A DNA stretch of 10,391 nt, from the NCBI GenBank assembly GCA_964426755.1, contig CAYRRR010000018.1, forward strand, positions 1 through 10,391, read 5' to 3'. Shown piece after piece: positions 1-5,899 of this stretch. This DNA comes from CAYRRR01 sp964426755. Lineage in GTDB: Bacteria > Patescibacteriota > Saccharimonadia > Saccharimonadales > JAGQNJ01. The notes beneath the pieces are model-generated. The model made no database searches. It was not told where the DNA came from and was given only the letters and a program-made list of their open reading frames with translations. Position 1 is the stretch's first letter, and the number at the start of each line of letters is the position of its first letter. The position numbers were made by a program, and so were the translations under genes.

Positions 1-1283
1 GTATAGGCAACTGTTTCATTAAACCAGATGTGAGCAAACAAGTTACTTACCGCCAAACCTGCAAAGCTTGCTATTACACTTAAAATGAGTAGGTTACGGG
101 TATTTTTAAACCGTATCAGCAAGCGTTTTGCTACCATAAAAATAATCACCAGAAAGAGTAGCAGCCCCAACACTCCAGCTTCGCGGCCAACTTGTAAGTA
201 ATAATTTTCAGTAAAGATTACGCGTTGTTTTTCGTTTTTAATAGAAGAGAAGCCGGCTGATCCCGGACCATAGCCGGCAGGATTGTCTTTAATTGCCTGA
301 ATGGCATCGCGCCAAAATAGCAGCCGTAGTTCGTTAGGGTCTTCTAAAACCGTACTTTCATCGGCATGAAAAATAACGTTTTGGATGAAATACGTATTAC
401 GTGCGGCGTACAGCGTACCGGCCACCATTACTGCACTTATGGCTATAACACCTATAACTTTCTTGTGTTTTGCCAGCCACGATTTAACGCGCGACCGCGA
501 CAAAACAAAACCGGCCGCAAAAGTGACTGCCGCCACTATCGTACCAAGCCAGGCACTACGAGAAAACGTCAAAAACGTCGCCAGTAAGACAAGCCCGAGC
601 GCACCGCTTATCATAAGCCTTCTGTGGTTATTTTTTGCCCTCGCCAGTAAACCGAAAAGAAGGCTCGTTATGATAAGCAAATATGAGCCAAGCGAGTTTG
701 GGTCGCGCACCGTAGACATGATGCGCTCCAGGTCTGGCTTATCGTCAATATAAAAGGCCGGCAACACACCGTTTGCCTTAGAATAACCAAGCGCCGTAAA
801 AAAACCATCAGGCAACACAAGATACTGAATAACACCAAACCCCGCCACAACAACACCAGCAAGTACCACGATTCGCAAAGCAATTCGTTGTAGGGTCTTG
901 GGGTCGTATAACTGAACCAACATCAAGCCGTACACAAAAAACAACAAGAAGCGCAAATTATACACGACCCCTATAACCTCTGCTAGCAATTCGGGCTCGT
1001 TAAAAAAGGGGAGTATGACTGTTACCAAAGCATACGCCAAAATTACATACACGATTTTATGTACAAACAAAGCCCTAATACTTAACTTGTTAAGTATTAC
1101 TATTAACGTTAGGAAAAACCCAATAACGAGCACGATATCCTTTAAAACTTTGAGCAGTTCAAAGGCGCCGACATGTACCCCTATCGCCGTAGAAATCAAA
1201 ATATGAAACGGCATATAGGCTAATAGTCCATAAAATATATATAGTCCCGCCTGTTGGCATCGATCAATCAATTTCGTCTGCAT
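1..1283 (-). CDS. O-antigen ligase / Wzy-type polysaccharide polymerase (partial)
   Basis: A continuous minus-strand reading frame runs from an ATG at 1283 to the window edge without a stop, so 427 residues are seen and the C-terminus is missing. An in-frame TAG lies three codons upstream of the ATG, which makes this the first possible start. The protein is strongly hydrophobic, with about ten likely membrane segments (roughly residues 11-30, 46-65, 74-92, 106-124, 136-156, 199-215, 225-255, 276-294, 366-387, 396-418). Family hallmarks are DPNSLG at 194-199, TFSRSAWLG at 239-247, the large loop with W324-R325 and a DNPAGYGPGSAGF stretch at 333-345, and ENYYLQ at 359-364 followed by an E-G-x-x-G-L helix. 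These match the O-antigen ligase/polymerase (Wzy_C) superfamily, which joins or polymerises lipid-linked glycans at the outer face of the membrane. Ligase versus polymerase cannot be decided. The divergent glycosyltransferase neighbour supports a role in surface glycan synthesis. Confidence 0.85.
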   Translation of the reverse strand, partial: MQTKLIDRCQQAGLYIFYGLLAYMPFHILISTAIGVHVGAFELLKVLKDIVLVIGFFLTLIVILNKLSIRALFVHKIVYVILAYALVTVILPFFNEPELLAEVIGVVYNLRFLLFFVYGLMLVQLYDPKTLQRIALRIVVLAGVVVAGFGVIQYLVLPDGFFTALGYSKANGVLPAFYIDDKPDLERIMSTVRDPNSLGSYLLIITSLLFGLLARAKNNHRRLMISGALGLVLLATFLTFSRSAWLGTIVAAVTFAAGFVLSRSRVKSWLAKHKKVIGVIAISAVMVAGTLYAARNTYFIQNVIFHADESTVLEDPNELRLLFWRDAIQAIKDNPAGYGPGSAGFSSIKNEKQRVIFTENYYLQVGREAGVLGLLLFLVIIFMVAKRLLIRFKNTRNLLILSVIASFAGLAVSNLFAHIWFNETVAY

Positions 1284-1321
1284 ATGGCTCTATTGTAAAC
1301 TGTAACCATGCATATTGTCAT
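1284..1321 (-). promoter_or_regulatory. Candidate promoter of the polysaccharide ligase gene, leaderless
   Basis: On the minus strand ATGACA (1321-1316) and TACAAT (1297-1292) are separated by 18 bp, a good sigma70-type match. The expected transcription start is near 1285, two bases before the ATG at 1283, and there is no Shine-Dalgarno sequence. The -10 is nearly symmetric: the plus strand reads TATTGT at 1291-1296 and could serve the divergent glycosyltransferase, though no good -35 is visible for that direction. Confidence 0.45.
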
Positions 1322-2405
1322 TGATGCGCGTAATCGCCGCTCAAGCACCGGTCGATACACCGATAGATTATTAGAACACCTTCAAGCAATCGATCACAGC
1401 AACCGCTACACCATTTTATTATCAGTAGGCGATTCATGGCAGGGGAGTAATAAAAATTTTTCTGCCCTTCCCTGCGATTTCAAACAATTCTCATTCAATC
1501 CATTAGATCAAGTTCGTTTTGCATGGCTGCTTTACCGCCTTCGCCCTAACCTCGTCCACTTCACCATGACCCAAGCACCTCTTCTCTATTTTGGCAACAT
1601 CGTAACCACGACTCACGATCTAACCATGCTTCGCTATACTCGGCCGGGTAAATTATCCGCGTGGTTGCATTACCTTAGAATGTTACTGTATCGTTTTATG
1701 TTTTGGTGGAATCACCGTAAATCTAAAAAAATCATCGTGCCGAGCAAGTTTGTCGCTGAAGATCTTGCTAAGCTTCAACCGTTTACCCGCAATAAGATAA
1801 TGATGATTTATGAAGCCAGTGAGCCGCCAATCCAAACAAAAGCAAAACCGTTAAAAGGGGTTCGGTCGCCCTTTATATTTCATGTGGGTAGTCCCTTTCC
1901 TCATAAGAATATTGACCGGCTCGTGAAGGCGTTTGAACAATTGAAGGTCAGTTACCCTGACTTGCAGCTGGTTTTACCCGGTAAAAAAGAATACTACTTT
2001 CACCAGCTTGAGAGCCGGATAAAATCTAGCTCAGTCGCTAAAGATATACGCATGCCAGGCTATATTAGTGATGCAGAGCTTAAATGGTTATATCAGAACA
2101 CCGAATGCTATGTTCTGCCTAGCTTAAGCGAGGGTTTTGGCCTACCCGGCTTAGAGGCAATGGCCCATGGCTGCCCGCTGGTGAGCAGCGACGCCACCTG
2201 CTTGCCGGAAATATACGGCGACGCGGCCCACTACTTTGATCCTACAAACATTACTGATATACAAACCAAGCTTGCCGAGGTCATAAACGACAAAAGCCTG
2301 CGGACCAAACTCGTTAAAAACGGTGCAGCTCGTCTTAAAAAATACTCGTGGCAAAAAATGGCCGAAGAAACCCTAGCGGTTTACAAGCGTACGTTAGACC
2401 GGTAA
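1308..2405 (+). CDS. GT4-family glycosyltransferase
   Basis: This 365-residue protein has the two-domain GT-B layout of glycosyltransferase family 4, which transfers a sugar from a nucleotide-sugar donor to a glycan or lipid acceptor at the cytoplasmic face of the membrane. The N-terminal domain begins with MHIVIDAR and a small-residue STGRY turn (13-17). HD at 103-104 sits where many GT4 enzymes have the acceptor-domain histidine. The C-terminal donor-binding domain starts near GSPFPHKN (194-201), and the EX7E motif is present as EGFGLPGLE (275-283). The ATG at 1308 has no Shine-Dalgarno sequence, and only 24 bp separate it from the start of the divergent O-antigen-ligase-like gene, so the two probably belong to one surface-glycan locus. 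Sugar specificity cannot be read; resemblance to mannosyl- or rhamnosyltransferases is only general. It is the only complete gene left of the origin that opposes the leftward fork. Confidence 0.9.
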   Translation: MHIVIDARNRRSSTGRYTDRLLEHLQAIDHSNRYTILLSVGDSWQGSNKNFSALPCDFKQFSFNPLDQVRFAWLLYRLRPNLVHFTMTQAPLLYFGNIVTTTHDLTMLRYTRPGKLSAWLHYLRMLLYRFMFWWNHRKSKKIIVPSKFVAEDLAKLQPFTRNKIMMIYEASEPPIQTKAKPLKGVRSPFIFHVGSPFPHKNIDRLVKAFEQLKVSYPDLQLVLPGKKEYYFHQLESRIKSSSVAKDIRMPGYISDAELKWLYQNTECYVLPSLSEGFGLPGLEAMAHGCPLVSSDATCLPEIYGDAAHYFDPTNITDIQTKLAEVINDKSLRTKLVKNGAARLKKYSWQKMAEETLAVYKRTLDR

Positions 2406-2430
2406 TTGGTGTCCCGGGTGAGTTCAGTCG

Positions 2431-3291
2431 TTAGGCCTTCTCCCAAATTGTGGTAGTTAATATCCCGTACTGTTTTAGTTTTTGCATAGTCGTAAACAAA
2501 ATGCGTGCCCTATCTTCATCATCTCGCTCCCATATCTCCGCCATAAGGCCTCTTGTTCTTCGTTTGGCATAAATCAGGTCGGTAAGATTCGCGCAAACCA
2601 ACAAGACAGTTGGATGAGGATCACCAAACTCATCCCAGATATCCGTTTCTTCATCTAGATATGTCACGTACATCTTTAGCCTGTTACGAAGGCGATAACG
2701 GGGTAAGGTGGCGTCAAAGATTTCTAGTAAGTAGCTTTCGACCACTTCTGGTTCTTCGTGCCCCTCATGTAAGGCTTTGTTAAAGCAAAGCTGGGGACGA
2801 ATTAGTTCATTGTCACTCATAAAACGATAGTAGCTGTCGCTGAGATAATCAGCTTCTGTTTCATAGAAGTATGAGATTCCCGGCTCTTGATAGGTATCTA
2901 CATCGTTGGTAGTGTTGGCGGCCTCAAGATCACGGCAAACATCTGCGATGGTGAGGCAGCGGTCAATGAATGTTTGGCTGCGTTCAGCTTCACGGTAGCG
3001 TTTACGGAGTTCATCTTTTGGGTGTAGATCAAGGTTCTGCATGTATCGGAGGGCATTAATACTAAGGTAATAAATAGCTGGCTTGGTCTTTTCGGCAAAG
3101 TGATCTTTGTTGTATATCCAGTTGATGTAGGCTTTTTGTCTTAGGTCTTTGAGCCATAAGTTTATTGTCTTTTTATCTTTATGTTTCATGAATGTTTGTA
3201 TGTGCAGTCTGGTTAAGAATCTATGGGTATATAGCAAGGCTAGTATTTGTGTTTGTTTGTAGGTTATTCTTGGAGTTTGTGTGAGTTTCAT
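2431..3291 (-). CDS. Replication-relaxation family winged-helix protein
   Basis: A 286-residue protein that I assign to the replication-relaxation (Replic_Relax) family, known mostly from plasmids, conjugative elements and CPR genomes. Residues 10-62 form a winged-helix DNA-binding domain (ITYKQTQILALL, then RFLTRLHIQTF and a basic recognition-helix region KDKKTINLWLKDL), followed by YYLSINALRYM at 74-84. The C-terminal half carries the usual strand-helix pattern LLEI...RYRLRNRLKMYVTYL (188-212) and HPTVLLVCANLTDLIYAKRR (226-245). Relatives often have acidic positions just before the central strand; here IRPQL (164-168) has Gln, so a catalytic role is doubtful. The ATG at 3291 is preceded by AGGAGGG with nine bases of spacing. 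The gene ends 25 bp from the convergent glycosyltransferase, and I see no terminator between them. Its molecular function is not established; a role in plasmid- or element-like DNA replication or transfer is inferred from the family only. Confidence 0.7.
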   Translation of the reverse strand: MKLTQTPRITYKQTQILALLYTHRFLTRLHIQTFMKHKDKKTINLWLKDLRQKAYINWIYNKDHFAEKTKPAIYYLSINALRYMQNLDLHPKDELRKRYREAERSQTFIDRCLTIADVCRDLEAANTTNDVDTYQEPGISYFYETEADYLSDSYYRFMSDNELIRPQLCFNKALHEGHEEPEVVESYLLEIFDATLPRYRLRNRLKMYVTYLDEETDIWDEFGDPHPTVLLVCANLTDLIYAKRRTRGLMAEIWERDDEDRARILFTTMQKLKQYGILTTTIWEKA

Positions 3292-3334
3292 TATGCCAAT
3301 CCCTCCTACACCGTAATATATAAAGTTAGGTGCT

Positions 3335-3365
3335 ACTATATTCTAAAAGTACCAGATAGACACAA
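3335..3365 (-). promoter_or_regulatory. Weak promoter candidate for the replication-relaxation gene
   Basis: On the minus strand TATAGT (3340-3335) lies 19 bp downstream of TTGTGT (3365-3360). An overlapping TAGAAT is at 3345-3340. Either would give a leader of about 40 bases that contains the AGGAGGG ribosome binding site. The spacing is long and the -35 is poor, so this is tentative. Confidence 0.3.
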
Positions 3366-3370
3366 GCATG

Positions 3371-3398
3371 TTTTTGCCCTCGCCCATGAGGGCAAAAA
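3371..3398. repeat. Perfect 11-bp inverted repeat with 6-base loop
   Basis: Arms TTTTTGCCCTC (3371-3381) and GAGGGCAAAAA (3388-3398) flank GCCCAT. It lies between the vapC stop and the start of the replication-relaxation gene, where a terminator for vapBC would be expected. On both strands, however, the T run is on the 5' arm and the A run on the 3' arm, the opposite of an intrinsic terminator, although RNA from either strand could still fold. It may act as an RNA 3'-end stabiliser, a protein-binding site or an element end. Confidence 0.75.
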
Positions 3399-3480
3399 GG
3401 ATAGGTGGAACTAATTGAAGCGGTTCGGCACCATGAGCTTCAAAACACACCCAAGTATTGTAGGCAAGAGTGGTCGAAGG

Positions 3481-3879
3481 CTACAGCTTTGCTATTAGGA
3501 GATCTGGCACTCGATTAAAGTCTGAATCAAGCGTTACGAGCATACAGTCATACTCTAAGGCTAGGGCTGCAATCCAAATATCATTCGTGTTTATGGGCGT
3601 GCCGGCAAGCTTCAGTTGCTGAAATATTGCTGCAAATAGTCTTGTTGTTCTATCGGTAATTGTAATTGTGATGACGTTCGAACTATCTAAAAATTTTTGG
3701 AATAGCGCTTCGTTTTCTTTACTTTTAGTTCCTAAAGAAAAGCCAGCCCGAAGTTCACCTGCCACAATTAAGGGTACGAGAATCTCCTTATCGGCACGAA
3801 AAAATCGTTTGAGACGTTTGTCACCCCGATTAAACCCAGAGTAAGCACTGGTGTCTAAGACTAGTTTCGAACTGTTCAT
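3481..3879 (-). CDS. vapC: VapC-type PIN-domain toxin
   Basis: A 132-residue PIN-domain protein, a presumed Mg2+-dependent endoribonuclease toxin of a type II toxin-antitoxin pair. All the expected acidic residues are present, counted from the ATG at 3879: D9 in LVLDTSAY, E42 in AGELRAG, D100 in TNDIWIAA and D118 in VTLDSDF. The length is normal for VapC. I chose the ATG at 3879 because it overlaps the antitoxin stop in an ATGA arrangement (antitoxin TGA at 3878-3876), typical of translational coupling. A TTG two codons upstream (3885) is in frame but less likely. The upstream sequence has only a weak GAGAAG ribosome site, consistent with coupling. VapC toxins commonly cut tRNA or rRNA; the target here cannot be read from sequence. 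Name and role follow from family and context. Confidence 0.9.
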   Translation of the reverse strand: MNSSKLVLDTSAYSGFNRGDKRLKRFFRADKEILVPLIVAGELRAGFSLGTKSKENEALFQKFLDSSNVITITITDRTTRLFAAIFQQLKLAGTPINTNDIWIAALALEYDCMLVTLDSDFNRVPDLLIAKL

Positions 3880-4127
3880 TGCCAAAGCTTCTCATCTATT
3901 TTTGATAAGTCCCTAATCGCCTCGTCGAATGATTCATCCAGGGTATCCGCTCCGTACAGCCAGTCAAAGTTGTCCTCGTGGAGTGGGTTTGTAGTTCCTA
4001 CGGTCTGTAAAGCCAGTAGATCAACCACTGTCTGATTGAAAGATTTGCCGCTTTGCTTAGAGCGCTTCCTAATAACTCTGTCAACAACGGGGGGTATATT
4101 CCTAATGGTATATTGAATTTTTGTCAT
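3876..4127 (-). CDS. vapB: VapB-like ribbon-helix-helix antitoxin
   Basis: An 83-residue antitoxin directly upstream of, and overlapping, the PIN toxin. Residues 3-9 (KIQYTIR) form the DNA-binding beta strand. Residues 12-25 and 29-40 form the two helices around the GKSFNQ turn, giving a ribbon-helix-helix fold that should dimerise and bind the operator. The C-terminal tail (47-83) contains DNFDWLYG and an acidic helix ending in DEKLWQ, as in antitoxins that wrap around and neutralise PIN toxins. The ATG at 4127 has no Shine-Dalgarno sequence; the promoter -10 ends seven bases before it, so the message is predicted to be leaderless. Autoregulation through the 9-bp tandem repeats that span the -10 and the start codon is inferred. 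The exact family (VapB versus other CopG/Arc-like antitoxins) is uncertain, and the symbol rests mainly on the PIN partner. Confidence 0.85.
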   Translation of the reverse strand: MTKIQYTIRNIPPVVDRVIRKRSKQSGKSFNQTVVDLLALQTVGTTNPLHEDNFDWLYGADTLDESFDEAIRDLSKIDEKLWQ

Positions 4128-4162
4128 GCATGCATTGTATGCTATGTATGCTTACTTGTCAA
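4125..4162 (-). promoter_or_regulatory. vapBC promoter with tandem-repeat operator candidate
   Basis: On the minus strand a perfect TTGACA (4162-4157) is followed after exactly 17 bp by TACAAT (4139-4134), five of six to consensus. The predicted start of transcription falls at or next to the A of the vapB ATG (4127). Three successive 9-bp units, GCATACATA (4151-4143), GCATACAAT (4142-4134) and GCATGCATG (4133-4125), overlap the spacer, the -10 and the start codon. This is a plausible operator for a ribbon-helix-helix repressor that binds as adjacent dimers. Confidence 0.75.
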
Positions 4163-4198
4163 TGGGTAGTATGTTGGTGTCAGCAAAAAATGGGGGAT

Positions 4199-4212
4199 TG
4201 GTTTATAAACCA
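4199..4212. repeat. 14-bp perfect palindrome upstream of vapBC promoter
   Basis: TGGTTTATAAACCA is its own reverse complement. It lies 37 bp upstream of the vapB -35 hexamer, a position suited to a regulator or nucleoid-protein site. No family could be assigned. Confidence 0.6.
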
Positions 4213-4376
4213 CCTCTTGTAGGGGTAGTTTTCTTGGCCGTTTTTTCGATTTAAAAGGCTTGTTGATACCTGAAAACTACATCCTGTTGATATAGAGTTG
4301 CTTTACAGATTTGAGCAGCTCTTTAAGAACTGTTACTGTACGACAAAACCACGTTGGTACGTCTTCAATAAACACA

Positions 4377-4437
4377 AAATAATTTGCTCAATTATTTACT
4401 GAGTTAGGCAGCAAAGCTCCGGGAGAAAACCGGCTTT
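4377..4437 (-). terminator. Possible 3' end of the rpmH-rnpA-yidC-jag operon
   Basis: Downstream of the jag stop, the minus strand has an imperfect stem AAAGCCGG...CCGGagCTTT (4437-4413, two-base bulge), and about 15 bases further an AT-rich stem AAATAATT...AATTATTT (4397-4377). Neither is followed by a good T run, so these are weak candidates for termination or 3'-end processing. Confidence 0.3.
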
Positions 4438-4444
4438 AGGCATA

Positions 4445-4915
4445 TCACGATTCTTCGGTCTTCTTCCCTGCTTTTATAATTACGTGCCTGTCTCTGCCCT
4501 CGCCTTCTGATACGGTCTCAAGGCCATGATCAGCCGCGACTTTATGTATTATGCGCCGATCGGCTGCACCCATTGGTCGCACATGAAAATCTTCATTGCT
4601 CTCTTTAGCGGTGCTCATCCACTCTTGAGCTTTCTGCTCAAGACGCTCAGCACGTTGCTTTTTGTAATCAGCCACGTCAACAAAAACTCGCGAATACTCA
4701 AAGCCCTGGTTTCGCATGGCAGTACCAATTAAGAACTGCATAGAACGCATGGTGTCGCCATGCTGACCAATCAAGAACCCGTTTAGGTGTGTTGATGGCA
4801 CATGAAGTTCAATTACTTCATCTTCATTAACGGTAGCATAAACATCTGTATTCAATCCAAAAAAGGATAGCATGTCTTCTAAATATTTTTTTGCATATTG
4901 AACAGCTTCTTCCAC
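4445..4915 (-). CDS. jag: KH-R3H RNA-binding protein KhpB/Jag
   Basis: This 156-residue protein contains a type-II KH domain with its GxxG loop in LIGQHGDT (48-55). An R3H domain follows, RPMGAADRRIIHKVAADHGL (113-132), with the R-x3-H motif R120/H124. It is the cytoplasmic RNA-binding partner commonly encoded after yidC and, in Firmicutes, linked to cell elongation and post-transcriptional control. The N-terminal Jag-N domain of longer homologues is absent. The start is a GTG at 4915, just 3 bp after the yidC stop. Its AGGAGG ribosome site (4927-4922) is made of the last two arginine codons of yidC, which ties translation of the two genes together. The frame ends in TGA and so supports standard use of that codon. 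The precise role in this organism is inferred from the conserved neighbourhood. Confidence 0.9.
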   Translation of the reverse strand: MEEAVQYAKKYLEDMLSFFGLNTDVYATVNEDEVIELHVPSTHLNGFLIGQHGDTMRSMQFLIGTAMRNQGFEYSRVFVDVADYKKQRAERLEQKAQEWMSTAKESNEDFHVRPMGAADRRIIHKVAADHGLETVSEGEGRDRHVIIKAGKKTEES

Positions 4916-4918
4916 TAT

Positions 4919-5842
4919 TTACCTCCTAGCCCGTTTCTTAGTTTTTTTAGAGGTTTTCTTTTTAGTTTTGGTTTTTTTAGGAATCAAGACTTCGCCTTCA
5001 AGCGGCTTATTTGGCTTTTCTGCCACGACTTCTAGTTCAGCTTCGTCTTGGCGAAGTATTCGCGACTGCTGAATGAGCGCAACAACGCTTGTAGTAAGCC
5101 AGTAGAGCGGTAATGCGGCCGGGAGCCCCAGCGTAAATATAAACACAAAAGCCGGAATCATGTAGATTGTAAAACGACTAGTGGCTGCTGTCATTTCACT
5201 TTGGTCAGCCTGCTTGCCCTCGCTAGCTTCTTTTAATATGTCTCGCAATTTTTTACGATCCTTAGTGTCAGGCATAAGCTGTTTACCCTGATAGAACTGG
5301 GCTATAGCGCTTAATGTTACTATAATTAGGGCCGGCAAATACCAACCCTCTGCTTGGCTTATTGCGGGGCGCGATAAATCTATCAAGCCAAACAGCGAGT
5401 TATCAAACTTTTCAATATTCGCGCCTAGTTCTTTGAGCCATGACGAGCCTCGTAACCAAGAGTACGTAAAACTGTTAATAACATTAGGGTCATTAACAAG
5501 TCGCGTGATAGCACTATATAGGCCAATAAAAATTGGCAGCTGCACAAGGATTAGCCCAAACGAAGCAAACGGGTTTATCTCTTTTTCTTTATACAGTGCC
5601 ATTACCATCATCGATTCTTTTTGGCGATCGCCTTTGGTGGCCTGCTTAATGCGTTTTAATTCTGGCTGCAGTTCACGCATGGCCTTGGCATGGTGCAATT
5701 GTTTTTTAACAAGCGGCCACATTGCCAAACGAATCAGAATGGTAAACAAAATTATGGCCAGACCAAAATTGTGGCCCGGCAATAGAGCATAAATCGCTAC
5801 CAAAATGTTAAAAATAGGCTGCACTATCAGTGTCGTAAACAT
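4919..5842 (-). CDS. yidC: YidC/Oxa1 family membrane protein insertase
   Basis: A 307-residue membrane insertase of the Gram-positive/Oxa1 type, lacking the large periplasmic domain of proteobacterial YidC. Likely membrane segments lie at about 5-21, 26-44, 92-112, 168-184 and 226-262 (the last probably two helices). R38 in ILIRLAMWPL corresponds to the conserved groove arginine that contacts substrates. The charged cytoplasmic hairpin at 45-90 is typical. The tail (about 288-307) is extremely basic, rich in Lys-Lys-Thr units, as in Oxa1/YidC2 tails that contact ribosomes. The ATG at 5842 has GAGGAG (5853-5848) at good spacing, and its own promoter candidate lies just upstream. It sits 57 bp after rnpA and 3 bp before jag. 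The yidD gene often found between rnpA and yidC is missing. No N-terminal lipoprotein Cys signal is visible. Confidence 0.93.
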   Translation of the reverse strand: MFTTLIVQPIFNILVAIYALLPGHNFGLAIILFTILIRLAMWPLVKKQLHHAKAMRELQPELKRIKQATKGDRQKESMMVMALYKEKEINPFASFGLILVQLPIFIGLYSAITRLVNDPNVINSFTYSWLRGSSWLKELGANIEKFDNSLFGLIDLSRPAISQAEGWYLPALIIVTLSAIAQFYQGKQLMPDTKDRKKLRDILKEASEGKQADQSEMTAATSRFTIYMIPAFVFIFTLGLPAALPLYWLTTSVVALIQQSRILRQDEAELEVVAEKPNKPLEGEVLIPKKTKTKKKTSKKTKKRARR

Positions 5843-5847
5843 GAATT

Positions 5848-5874
5848 CTCCTCTTTGGTACTATTATAATAGCA
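5848..5874 (-). promoter_or_regulatory. Internal yidC promoter candidate and ribosome site
   Basis: The minus strand reads TGC TATTAT (5874-5866, extended -10) overlapping a perfect TATAAT (5868-5863); a convincing -35 is not seen. Transcription would start near 5856, giving a short leader that holds GAGGAG (5853-5848). This would let yidC-jag be expressed separately from rpmH-rnpA. Confidence 0.5.
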
Positions 5875-5884
5875 CGACCCCTAT

Positions 5885-5899
5885 CTGTTGCAGCAACAG
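5885..5899. repeat. Short inverted repeat between rnpA and yidC
   Basis: CTGTTG and CAACAG flank CAG, directly after the rnpA stop codon. It lacks a T run on either strand, so it is not a standard terminator. It could cap the 3' end of an rpmH-rnpA message. Confidence 0.45.

Larger units (their letters stand above)
4163..4444. other. Intergenic region without a recognised gene
   Basis: This gap between vapB and jag holds no convincing gene. It does hold a 14-bp perfect palindrome (4199-4212), a long-range inverted repeat GTAGTTTTC (4225-4233) with GAAAACTAC (4272-4280) that encloses a second imperfect stem GCCGTTTT/AAAAGGC, a repeated TGTTGATA (4261-4268 and 4285-4292), an AT-rich stem (4377-4397) and a GC-rich imperfect stem (4413-4437). 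No known RNA family was recognised. The right-hand end probably contains the 3' end of the leftward rpmH-jag operon. Confidence 0.5.

Noticed and set aside
385..753. Plus-strand open frame of about 120 codons
   Set aside because: It lies opposite the O-antigen-ligase-like gene, which carries clear family motifs throughout this stretch; the plus-strand product has no recognisable features.
3371..3398. Intrinsic terminator for vapBC
   Set aside because: The T run is on the 5' side and the A run on the 3' side on both strands, so there is no U tract after the stem.
3418..3442. tRNA-like fragment or attachment-site remnant (GGTTCGG and GCACCA next to a GAAGC/GCTTC stem)
   Set aside because: No anticodon or acceptor stem can be built around it, and there is no direct repeat that would mark an integration boundary.
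3880..3885. TTG start for vapC two codons upstream
   Set aside because: The ATG at 3879 overlaps the antitoxin stop in the common ATGA arrangement and is a stronger start codon.
4162..4254. 30-codon plus-strand frame with a hydrophobic C-terminus, divergent from vapB
   Set aside because: It has no ribosome site and no convincing promoter, and the AT-rich gap could produce such a frame by chance; support from relatives would be needed.
3876..4447. Alternative genetic code with UGA as glycine or tryptophan
   Set aside because: vapB and jag end in TGA at the expected protein lengths, and tryptophan is encoded by TGG throughout, so the standard bacterial code fits.
5433..5792. Plus-strand open frame of about 119 codons inside yidC
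   Set aside because: It is antisense to a well-conserved part of YidC and has no motif or ribosome site of its own.
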